This document shows positions 57,621 through 64,000 of a DNA stretch of 64,000 nt, one piece after another. The stretch lies in NCBI RefSeq assembly GCF_000564855.1, contig NZ_AYXG01000081.1, positions 48,983 to 112,982 of the forward strand, given 5' to 3'. Positions within the stretch are counted from its first letter, which is position 1. Every line of letters begins with the position of its first letter. The DNA comes from Actinokineospora spheciospongiae. GTDB lineage: Bacteria > Actinomycetota > Actinomycetes > Mycobacteriales > Pseudonocardiaceae. The notes under the pieces were generated by a model. The model searched no databases. It saw only the letters and a program-made list of their open reading frames with translations, and was not told where the DNA came from. The position numbers and the translations under genes are program-made.

Positions 57621-59309
57621 TCAGCGCAGTGACCACACCGCGGCCAAGGTGTCGAGGAGCTGCTGTTGGCGTTCCTCGAGCACCGACGGGGTCCACTCGT
57701 CGACGGTGAGCACCTGCGTGGTCAACGCGAAGGAGGAAACGCCGTTGACGCTGGTGAAGTACTTCGCCTTCTTGACGTCGAAGTCGTAGTTGGCCGCAGC
57801 CGTGTTCTTCCGGCGGTTGAGCAGGACCAGGTTGGCCAACCTGTGCCGCCAGTGCAGTTGCTCGTCCGGGGTGAAGTCGCGGTTCCACCGGCTGTCCGCC
57901 GCCGGGGACTGCGGCAACACGTGCTCCACGGTGACGATCCGGTGGTCGTAGGTGACGCCACTGTCGGACAGCGCCGCGTCCAGGCGGCGCAGGACGTAGA
58001 GGCGGACGCGGGCGGCGGTGTAGAGGTCCTCCCCGAGGCACAGCAGGGTGTCCCGCTTCTCGGCCTCGGTGAGTTGCAGCGGGGAATCGGGGCGATACAG
58101 GTCCTCCCCCGTCTCCAACGCGGTGAGCACCCGACCGTAGCGCTCGATGCGCCGGGTGGTGTCGACCCGCCGGATGAGCATGCTCGCGGCGAGCCGCTCC
58201 AGCCCGGTGAGGAACTCCCGCAACGACGCCGCGTCGGTGGTGGGGCGACTGAGGTGGGCGATGGCGGGCGGAATCCAGTCCACGTTGTCGATGCGGCCCA
58301 ACCACCGCAACAGGTTGTTGACGGCATCAGCGCCACCGGGAGCCGCGTAGTCGGCCCGGGTCACCGTGGCGTAGGCACCGGAGAGCGGCACGAGCACGTC
58401 GTCGATGAACGCGCGCCCGGTGCGCTGCCCGGTGAGGACCGCGCTGCGGAACTCCTTGAGGATGGACCCCCGCGCCTTGGTCTTGGCGAAGACCATGCGG
58501 ATGTGGGAGAACAACTCGTTGAAGCCGGGGCGCCCGAGGGCGTTCTCCTCCTCTTCCCACTTCTTGGCGTAGCTCTCCCGGTCCGCGTCCGGGATCGTGC
58601 TGATGACCTCGGACTTCAAGATGTCGAAGTGGGTCAGGTCGAGCCCGCGCTCGTTGAGCACGGTGAAGACGCGGAAGGCGGAGTTGAAGTCCTGAGTGGA
58701 AACGATGACCAGGAAGGTCCGCTGGACGACGAACAGGACCAGCCGCGTGCACTCGGCCTCGGACAGCTCACCGAGCCGCTCCAGGAACAACCGCGAATTC
58801 AGCAGCAGGTTGCGCTGGCTGTCGAGCAGGGTGTCGACGGACAGGGTGGCCGCCTCGGCCAACGCCGCCGGGGCTTGCAGGTGCTTGACGTAGAACGCCT
58901 GGTCATTGCCACGCAAGGTCAACCGCGACTGGTCGATGGTCCCCTTGAGCGGGTCCCCCTCCTGCAGGAGCCGCTTGTCGAGAGAGGCGGCGAAGTCATC
59001 GTGGACGTGCAGGCGCAGCGCACCGAGCAACAGCGCCAAGGTGGTGAGGCGCTGCTGCCCGTCCACCACCTGCGAATCGGGCTTCCCCACCTCCTTGATC
59101 AGGACGATGCTGCCGAGGAAGTACGGATCGACCTCCTCCAGGGGCGCGTCCCCGGACGCCGCCACGACCAAGTCGTCGAAGAGTTCCCCCGCCTGCTCGG
59201 TCGTCCACGCGTAGGGACGCTGGTAGAGCGGAATGGTGAAGCGGTAGTCCTCGCTGAAGACGTCGTCGACCGACCGTTCCACCGCCTCGATCTTGATGCC
59301 AACCATCAT
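57621..59309 (-). CDS. DUF262/DUF1524 protein (GmrSD-like modification-dependent restriction family)
   Basis: 562 residues from ATG 59309 (the adjacent ATG 59306 is an alternative). The N-terminal DUF262 part has IPLYQRPYAW (about 26-35) and the DGQQR motif (83-87) used for nucleotide binding and hydrolysis in GmrS-type proteins. The C-terminal DUF1524 part has an HNH-type nuclease pattern EHVLPQ (462-467) ... RHRLANLVLLNRRKN. A single-chain GmrSD restricts DNA with glucosylated or otherwise modified bases, or senses other cues in BrxU/SspE-like relatives. It lies right beside a CRISPR array, which supports a defence role. Confidence 0.87.
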   Translation of the reverse strand: MMVGIKIEAVERSVDDVFSEDYRFTIPLYQRPYAWTTEQAGELFDDLVVAASGDAPLEEVDPYFLGSIVLIKEVGKPDSQVVDGQQRLTTLALLLGALRLHVHDDFAASLDKRLLQEGDPLKGTIDQSRLTLRGNDQAFYVKHLQAPAALAEAATLSVDTLLDSQRNLLLNSRLFLERLGELSEAECTRLVLFVVQRTFLVIVSTQDFNSAFRVFTVLNERGLDLTHFDILKSEVISTIPDADRESYAKKWEEEENALGRPGFNELFSHIRMVFAKTKARGSILKEFRSAVLTGQRTGRAFIDDVLVPLSGAYATVTRADYAAPGGADAVNNLLRWLGRIDNVDWIPPAIAHLSRPTTDAASLREFLTGLERLAASMLIRRVDTTRRIERYGRVLTALETGEDLYRPDSPLQLTEAEKRDTLLCLGEDLYTAARVRLYVLRRLDAALSDSGVTYDHRIVTVEHVLPQSPAADSRWNRDFTPDEQLHWRHRLANLVLLNRRKNTAAANYDFDVKKAKYFTSVNGVSSFALTTQVLTVDEWTPSVLEERQQQLLDTLAAVWSLR

Positions 59310-59540
59310 CTCGCCGCGTCGCGGGACGAACGCCGCAGCCTGCAGCCGCCACGGTCCCGCACCTGACGCGTGCCTCCCGTTCCTCGGACGTGAACTCCGG
59401 ACCATGATCGTATCCCGGTCCGCCCCCACAGCACAGAGCACAACCCACCCGATGATTCAGAATCGCGGCAACGCGTCTGATCACCCGGTCGGGACCTGAG
59501 CGCCCCGAGAACCACCGCAGGCCGCGACCTCGAACCACGC

Positions 59541-59751
59541 CGAACAGCCCCGCTCGCGCGGGGAAGACGGCGTGCTCCTTCGCGGAGTGCCGGTCAGCGG
59601 GGGAACAGCCCCGCTCGCGCGGGGAAGACCCGGCGACCGCGGTCAGGATGCCGACCAGGTAGGGAACAGCCCCGCTCGCGCGGGGAAGACTACGACCAGT
59701 GGGAGCCCGGGTGCGGCCTGGACGGAACAGCCCCGCTCGCGCGGGGAAGAC
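59541..59751 (-). CRISPR. orphan type I-E CRISPR array, 4 repeats and 3 spacers
   Basis: A 28-bp repeat (plus-strand form begins GGAACAGCCCCGCTCGCG and ends GGGGAAGAC) occurs at 59541-59568, 59602-59629, 59663-59690 and 59724-59751. Spacers are exactly 33 bases each, giving a 61-base period. The GC-rich stem CCCCGCTCGCGCGGGG and the reverse-complement ending in CTGTTCC are typical of actinobacterial type I-E arrays, so crRNA is read leftward. The repeat at 59541 has C instead of G at its first base, as expected for the distal, ageing end. No cas gene is present in the window. Confidence 0.93.
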
Positions 59752-60067
59752 TCTTGACCTGCGCCTTTAGATGCTCGAAGTGGATTTTAGCATCACTTTC
59801 GCGCCGAACCGGGCAAGTGTAGTCCCCTGGTTACTTACTGTGTTGGGCACGATTTTCGGCGCGCGGTGGTGGCGGGGCGGTCAGGAGTATGGCGGGGCGC
59901 TGCCGGCACCCGGGCCCACAGCGAGCGGACGACCTGGCAGGCTTCTGCGAGGGCAGTGCCCGTGTTCTTCGAGGCATGGGCGCTTCCACTGAGTACGACC
60001 AGGAGCGGCACCGCTGAACCGCCCGACCGAGCGCGTGCGGGCGGTTTGATGGAGGAGGCACGACACC
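59752..60067. other. CRISPR leader and intergenic region
   Basis: The ~90 bases right of the last repeat are markedly richer in A and T than the rest of the window (for example the TTTAGATGCTCGAAGTGGATTT stretch split around 59770-59790), which is where a type I-E leader promoter is expected for leftward transcription. From about 59850 the sequence regains high GC and contains no supported gene; the upstream part of the esterase promoter should lie near 60000. Confidence 0.55.
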
Positions 60068-61084
60068 GTGAGCTCAACACCGAGGCGGGTGCTCGCCGGA
60101 CTGGCCGCGATCGGCGCCGGGTTCGCCGCCAAGGGCCTGCTGGCCCGCCACCGAGCGGTGGCCGACGTGGCGCCGGAACTGCGGCAGTGGACCCTGTACC
60201 TGCCGCTCAGCCTCAACTCGGTCACCCTGGCCGTCTTCCGGAAGCAGTCGGTGCCGCGGCCGCGGCCACACCCTGGTGTGCGGACCGAGCAGCGGACGGT
60301 TCCCGCCGGGGGCGGGGTTCCCGCTGTCGGGGTGTCGGTGCATCGCAAGGAAGGTGGTCGGCGGCCCGGTGGTGTGGTGGTGTGGATTCATGGCGGCGGG
60401 ATGGTGTTGGGGAGTGCGGCTGCCAGTGATGCGTGGTGTGCGCGTTTGGCCGGTGAACTCGACGTGCTGGTGGTGAACGTGGACTACCGGCTGGCGCCGG
60501 AGCACCCGTACCCCGCCGCGCTGGATGACTGCTACCGGGTGTTGCGGTGGGTGCACGACAACGCCGCCGAGCTCGGTGTCGACCCGGACCGGGTGGCCGT
60601 CAGCGGGAAGAGTGCGGGTGCGGGGTTGGCCGCCGCGCTGGCTCAGCGGGCGTACGACACCGGTGTGCCCGTTCGGTTCCAGGCGTTGGTCTACCCGATG
60701 CTCGACGACCGGACGGTCCTGCGCACCGACCACGGCAATCGCGGTGCCTTCGTCTGGACGCCCGCCGCCAACCGCTTCGGCTGGACCGCCTACCTGGGCC
60801 ACCCGCCGCGCGTCGACGACGACCGCCCGTACGCCGCGCCCGCCCGCCGCACCGACCTCACCGGTCTGCCCCCGGCGTGGATCGGCGTTGGTGACCTGGA
60901 CCTGTTCCACGACGAGGACGTCGACTACGCCCACCGCCTGCGGGCCGCCGGGGTGCCGTGCGCCTTGCACGTCGAGCCGGGCATGTACCACGGCGCCGAC
61001 GGTCAGGTCGCCGAGGAGGTTCCGTCGATGGCCGCGTTCCGCGAACGCCTGGTCGACGCCCTGCGGACCGCCTTGGAACAGTGA
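60068..61084 (+). CDS. alpha/beta hydrolase (HSL-type esterase)
   Basis: 338 residues from GTG 60068, with GGAGGAGG just upstream. One N-terminal hydrophobic stretch (VLAGLAAIGAGFAAKGLL) may anchor it. Motifs: oxyanion HGGGM, VDYRLAPEHPYPAALDD, and the nucleophile elbow VSGKSAGAGLAAA, where the usual Asp before Ser is Lys (GKSAG rather than GDSAG). The catalytic acid and His follow in GVGDLDLFHDEDVDYAHRL and PGMYHGADGQ. Family IV bacterial esterase acting on short acyl esters is the best guess. It converges on the P450 gene across a terminator. Confidence 0.86.
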   Translation: MSSTPRRVLAGLAAIGAGFAAKGLLARHRAVADVAPELRQWTLYLPLSLNSVTLAVFRKQSVPRPRPHPGVRTEQRTVPAGGGVPAVGVSVHRKEGGRRPGGVVVWIHGGGMVLGSAAASDAWCARLAGELDVLVVNVDYRLAPEHPYPAALDDCYRVLRWVHDNAAELGVDPDRVAVSGKSAGAGLAAALAQRAYDTGVPVRFQALVYPMLDDRTVLRTDHGNRGAFVWTPAANRFGWTAYLGHPPRVDDDRPYAAPARRTDLTGLPPAWIGVGDLDLFHDEDVDYAHRLRAAGVPCALHVEPGMYHGADGQVAEEVPSMAAFRERLVDALRTALEQ

Positions 61085-61224
61085 CGCCCAGCGGGTGGTG
61101 GCGGGATTGCGTGCCGCCCGATCCGGCATCGCTGCGGTCGATCCGCGCGCCGTTGGGGCTTTGGGACCGGGCGGCCACCGCGACCGGCCCACCGGGACGA
61201 CGAAGCGCCGATGACCGGGGAAGA

Positions 61225-61259
61225 CCCGCGGTGGGCGACGGCGGGTCGCCCACCGCGGG
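61225..61259. terminator. bidirectional terminator
   Basis: CCCGCGGTGGGCGAC (61225-61239) pairs perfectly over 15 bp with GTCGCCCACCGCGGG (61245-61259), loop of 5. It sits 6 bases before the P450 stop and serves both convergent genes. Confidence 0.82.
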
Positions 61260-61264
61260 GTGGG

Positions 61265-62461
61265 TCAGTTGTCCCAGGTGACGGGCAGGCGGGCCGGGCC
61301 GCGGGTGGACAGGCCGTCCTTCCACTCGATGCCCTCACCGGCGAAGCGCAGGCCGGGCAGCCGCCGCAGGAGGGTGTCCAGGGCGACGCGCAGTTCCATG
61401 CGGGCGAGCGGGGCGCCGAGGCAGTGGTGCGGGCCGTGGCCGAAACCGACGTGGGAGGCCTCCTGGCGCTGGAGGTCGAGGTGGTCGGGGTCGTGGTAGA
61501 CCGACTCGTCGCGGTTGGCCGAGGCCATGACCGGGAGGACCGGTTCGCCCGCGCGGACCAGGACGCCGCTCAGTTCGACGTCCTCGGTGGCGTAGCGGGC
61601 GATGCCCGCGCCCACGCCGAGGGGGACGAAGCGCATCAGCTCCTCGACCGCCTGCGGGACCAGGTCGAGGTCCGCGCGCAGCGCCGCCAGTTGCTCGGGG
61701 TGGCTCAGCAGCACGTGGACGAAGTTGGGGATCTGCGAGGCCGTGGTCTCGTGCCCGGCGACGAGCAGCCCCTCGGCCAGCGACAGCATCTCGTCCTCGG
61801 AGAGCCGGTCCTCGTCGTCGCGGGCGATGACCAGGGCGCCGAGGAGGTCGTCGGTGGCGTGCTCGCGGCGTTCGGCGATCAGGCCCGCCATGTACTCGCG
61901 CAGCTTGCCCATGCACTCCAGGACCTCGTCGGGGGTGTACTTCGACGTGGACAGGAACGCGTCGGACCAGTACCGGAAGTCGCCGCGGTCGGCGAAGGGC
62001 ACGCCGAGCAGTTCGCAGATGACGGTGATCGGCAGCGGCAGGGCGAAGGCCTCGACCAGGTCGGCGGGCGGACCCTGGGCCAGCACGGCGTCGACGAGGT
62101 CGTCGGCGATCTGCTGGGTGCGCGGGCGCAGTTGCTCGACCCGGCGCACGGTGAACGCCTTGGTGACCAGGCGGCGCAGCCTGCTGTGCTCCGGCGGGTC
62201 CATGCCCAGGATGTTGCCCGGGGGCGCCGGGTGCGGGCGCATCCTCGGCTCGTCGCGGCCCGCGCCCGCCGCCCGGCTGAACCGGGGGTCGCCCAGGACG
62301 ACCTTGACGTCCTCGTAGCGGGTCGCCAACCACGCGGGCTCCCCGTACGGGAGCACCACCCTGGTCAGCGGCTCCTGCCTGCGCAGCTCGGCGAACAGCG
62401 GTTCGGGCTCCAACCCGCGCGGCGGGCTGAAGGGGAACGGGCGGGGTTGCGCGGTGGTCAT
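61265..62461 (-). CDS. cytochrome P450
   Basis: 398 residues, the normal size for a soluble bacterial P450. I-helix oxygen-binding motif AGHETTAS at 235-242, ExxR at 274-277 (EELMR), and the heme loop FGHGPHHCLG at 340-349 with Cys347 as axial ligand. The HxxPEHxRLRRLVTKAF region (about 88-103) is the CYP105/107-like C-helix. It hydroxylates a small molecule and needs external ferredoxin, which is not encoded next to it. It is divergent from a TetR gene with an operator in the spacer, so it is probably induced by its substrate. Confidence 0.93.
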   Translation of the reverse strand: MTTAQPRPFPFSPPRGLEPEPLFAELRRQEPLTRVVLPYGEPAWLATRYEDVKVVLGDPRFSRAAGAGRDEPRMRPHPAPPGNILGMDPPEHSRLRRLVTKAFTVRRVEQLRPRTQQIADDLVDAVLAQGPPADLVEAFALPLPITVICELLGVPFADRGDFRYWSDAFLSTSKYTPDEVLECMGKLREYMAGLIAERREHATDDLLGALVIARDDEDRLSEDEMLSLAEGLLVAGHETTASQIPNFVHVLLSHPEQLAALRADLDLVPQAVEELMRFVPLGVGAGIARYATEDVELSGVLVRAGEPVLPVMASANRDESVYHDPDHLDLQRQEASHVGFGHGPHHCLGAPLARMELRVALDTLLRRLPGLRFAGEGIEWKDGLSTRGPARLPVTWDN

Positions 62462-62545
62462 GCGTTCGACTCCTCACTGGCCCCGCGGCGGGCAACGCCG
62501 GGAACCGGTTGCTCGGACAGCCGTCCGGTTCCACCATAGCGATTA

Positions 62546-62561
62546 AGTCAGACGCTTGACT
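62546..62561. promoter_or_regulatory. TetR operator candidate between P450 and TetR genes
   Basis: AGTCA-GACGCT-TGACT is an inverted repeat of 5 bp arms with a 6-bp spacer, 85 bases upstream of the P450 start and 72 bases from the TetR start. A TATGGT hexamer for the leftward promoter lies beside it at 62533-62538. Confidence 0.6.
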
Positions 62562-62632
62562 GAGAAACGGTCACCGACAAGCCGTGGAGTGGGGAACGCA
62601 TCACCACGGCGGCGGTGGGCGAGGATGACCGC

Positions 62633-63307
62633 ATGGACACCGAGACGTCGTCGCGCGAACCCGCGCTCCCGAGACCGGTTTCGCGGCGGGAGCAGGCCGA
62701 GGCCACCCGTGGGTCGCTGCTGCGCACCGCCGAACGCCTCTTCGCCGAGCACGGCCTCGCCCGGGTCTCCAACCGCCGCATCGTCGAGGCGGCGGGCCAG
62801 GCCAACAACTCCGCGCTGAGCTACCACGTCGGCACCCGCACCGACCTGCTCCGCGCGATCACCCGCGCACACGCGGAGCCCATCGCCCACCGAACCCGGG
62901 AACTGGTCGAGCTGGCGCGCGGGTCCACCCGGCCCCGCGACCACGTCGCCAGCCTGGTCCTCCCCTACACCGAGCACCTGGCGGAACTGGGCAACCCGAG
63001 CTGGTACGCCCGCTTCACCGCCCAGGTCCACACGGACCCGGGCGCCACAGCGGGCCTGCACGACGACCCACTGCTGGCAACCTTCCTCGAGGAGGGCAAC
63101 GCGGCGGTCTGGGCACACGTCCCCGACCTCCCGGCCGCGGAGGCGGCCCTGCGCAGGCAGACCGCCCGGCTCGCGGTCATCCACACCTGCGCCGAACAGG
63201 AACGCACCGCCGCCGACACCAACACCCCCGCCGACTGGCCCCTGGTCGGCGCGGCCCTCACCGACGCCGTCACCGGCCTGCTCCTCGCCCCACGATCACC
63301 CCACTGA
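62633..63307 (+). CDS. TetR family transcriptional regulator
   Basis: 224 residues from ATG 62633, which has GCGAGG upstream; a GTG at 62615 would add six residues. The HTH is RGSLLRTAERLFAEHGLARVSNRRIVEAAGQANNSALSYHVGTRTDLLRAI (about 28-78), with the family-specific NNSALSYH pattern. The C-terminal ligand domain has conserved-looking WYARFTAQVHTDPGATAGLHDDP. Divergent to the P450 gene and probably its repressor. Confidence 0.88.
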   Translation: MDTETSSREPALPRPVSRREQAEATRGSLLRTAERLFAEHGLARVSNRRIVEAAGQANNSALSYHVGTRTDLLRAITRAHAEPIAHRTRELVELARGSTRPRDHVASLVLPYTEHLAELGNPSWYARFTAQVHTDPGATAGLHDDPLLATFLEEGNAAVWAHVPDLPAAEAALRRQTARLAVIHTCAEQERTAADTNTPADWPLVGAALTDAVTGLLLAPRSPH

Positions 63308-63346
63308 CCGCCCCCGCCACCCCAACCCCCACCAGCGCAGCAACAA

Positions 63347-64000
63347 CCGGCCACCCCGAAAACCGCCAGCCCGACCAAGCAGGTGCCGGGTGGGCGGATG
63401 TGCTTGCCCAGCCGACCACCCCACCAACCGCCAGCCCGGCGACGCCCATGCCCGACTGGGTGGATGTGCGCTCGGCCGGCCGACCACCCCCGAAACCGGC
63501 GGCCCGGCGAGCAAACACCCAGGCAGGTGGCTGCGCCTGACCAGCCAACCACCCCGAAACCCGGCGACCCGGCGGCCCGGCGAGCAAACACCCGGGTGGG
63601 TGGATGTGTTGCTCGCCAGCCGACCACCCCCGAAACCGACGGCCCGGCGAGCAAGCACCCAGGCAGGTGGCTGCCCCTGACCAGCCAACCACCCCGAAAC
63701 CCGGCGGCCCGGCGGCCCGGCGGGCCAGCGGGCCCGGCGGGCCAGCGGGCCAGCGGGCCAGCGAGCAAACACCCGGGTGGGTGGATGTGTTGCTCGCCAG
63801 CCGACCACCCCCCGAAACCGGCGGCCCGGCGACCGGATGCCCGGGTAGGCGAATGCGCTTGCCCAGCCGACCACCCCAAGAACCGGCGGCCCGGCGAGCC
63901 AACTGCCCGGGTGGATGGATGCGCTCGGCCAGCCGACCACCCCCGCAACCGGCGGCCCGACCAAGCAACTGCCCGGGTGGGTGGATGTGTTTGGCCGGGG
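63347..64000. repeat. ~66-bp hairpin-forming tandem repeat, open at the right edge
   Basis: A unit containing CCGACCACCCC(C)GAAACC-GGCGGCCCGGCGAGCAA-CACCCGGGTGGGTGGATGTG recurs with starts near 63347, 63412, 63480, 63545, 63620, 63685, 63801, 63867 and 63933 (65-75 bp steps; the long step holds a small GGGCCAGC sub-repeat). In several units GGCGAGCAA and TTGCTCGCC can pair (for example 63579-63617) around the CACCCGGGTG palindrome. All frames stay open only because of composition. I regard it as non-coding repeat DNA after the TetR gene. Confidence 0.8.

Noticed and set aside
63296..63968. Repetitive Gly/Trp/Arg-rich open frames on the minus strand at the right edge
   Set aside because: All frames are open because the DNA is a tandem repeat without stop codons; the peptides merely mirror the 66-bp unit, with no RBS and no family match.

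Overview
The window is very GC-rich, uses GTG and TTG starts freely, has strongly GC-biased third codon positions and is full of 4-base start/stop overlaps. Together with the gene families present (XRE/NB-ARC/TPR regulators, an ImmA plus MAB_1171c-type pair, CsbD, DUF5997, a leaderless promoter, a type I-E CRISPR repeat) this points to a filamentous actinomycete. A Pseudonocardiales-type genome is my inference from style, not proof. No tRNA, rRNA or ribosomal protein gene was seen. This is an accessory and catabolic chromosomal region.

Layout. 0-3.9 kb: 3' part of a coupled operon with a ketoreductase-like SDR, a carrier protein, an AvrD-like (syringolide synthase-type) protein with a visible internal duplication, an AAA_28-like kinase, a free LuxR-type HTH protein and a methyltransferase; it looks like the end of a small signalling-molecule or specialised-metabolite cluster. 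3.9-9.9 kb: a MarR repressor divergent from an exporter followed by a three-subunit PaoABC-type molybdenum aldehyde oxidoreductase and a lipoprotein. 9.8-11.5 kb: ImmA/IrrE peptidase and membrane partner. 11.7-16.3 kb: three small regulator/target modules (TetR with SnoaL and quinone reductase; an AAHS-type MFS with a short coupled upstream ORF; MarR with a VOC protein), two of them with clear palindromic operators. 16.3-22.1 kb: a tightly coupled five-gene minus-strand operon (MFS, TreT-like glycosyltransferase, PIG-L deacetylase, GlmS, HAD phosphatase) that reads as an aminosugar-disaccharide (aminotrehalose-like) pathway. 22.6-32.9 kb: mostly housekeeping or accessory singletons, including two paralogous membrane-anchored alpha/beta hydrolases around a CsbD gene, and a large secreted galactose-oxidase-like enzyme with four N-terminal carbohydrate-binding-type repeats.

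33-43 kb: a GT-B-fold transferase and three consecutive STAND (NB-ARC/TPR type) proteins, two with N-terminal XRE domains and one with an RHIM/BASS-like N-terminal motif. 43.2-50 kb: a decay zone. A former four-carbon acid-sugar catabolic locus (HpaI aldolase, aldo/keto reductase, DUF1537 kinase, PdxA2, DeoR) and a TetR/SDR pair have lost 5' ends, interiors or reading frame; between the two scars sits an intact 894-residue bitopic membrane protein driven by a likely leaderless promoter.

50-57.6 kb: a membrane protein, a secreted LCAT-like lipase, a cysteine hydrolase, and then a cobalamin riboswitch in front of a four-gene peptide/nickel-type ABC transporter whose two ATPases are fused. 57.6-59.8 kb: a GmrSD-like DUF262/DUF1524 protein next to a four-repeat orphan type I-E CRISPR array. 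60-64 kb: an HSL-type esterase, a cytochrome P450 divergent from a TetR regulator, and about 650 bp of ~66-bp hairpin-forming tandem repeats running off the right edge.
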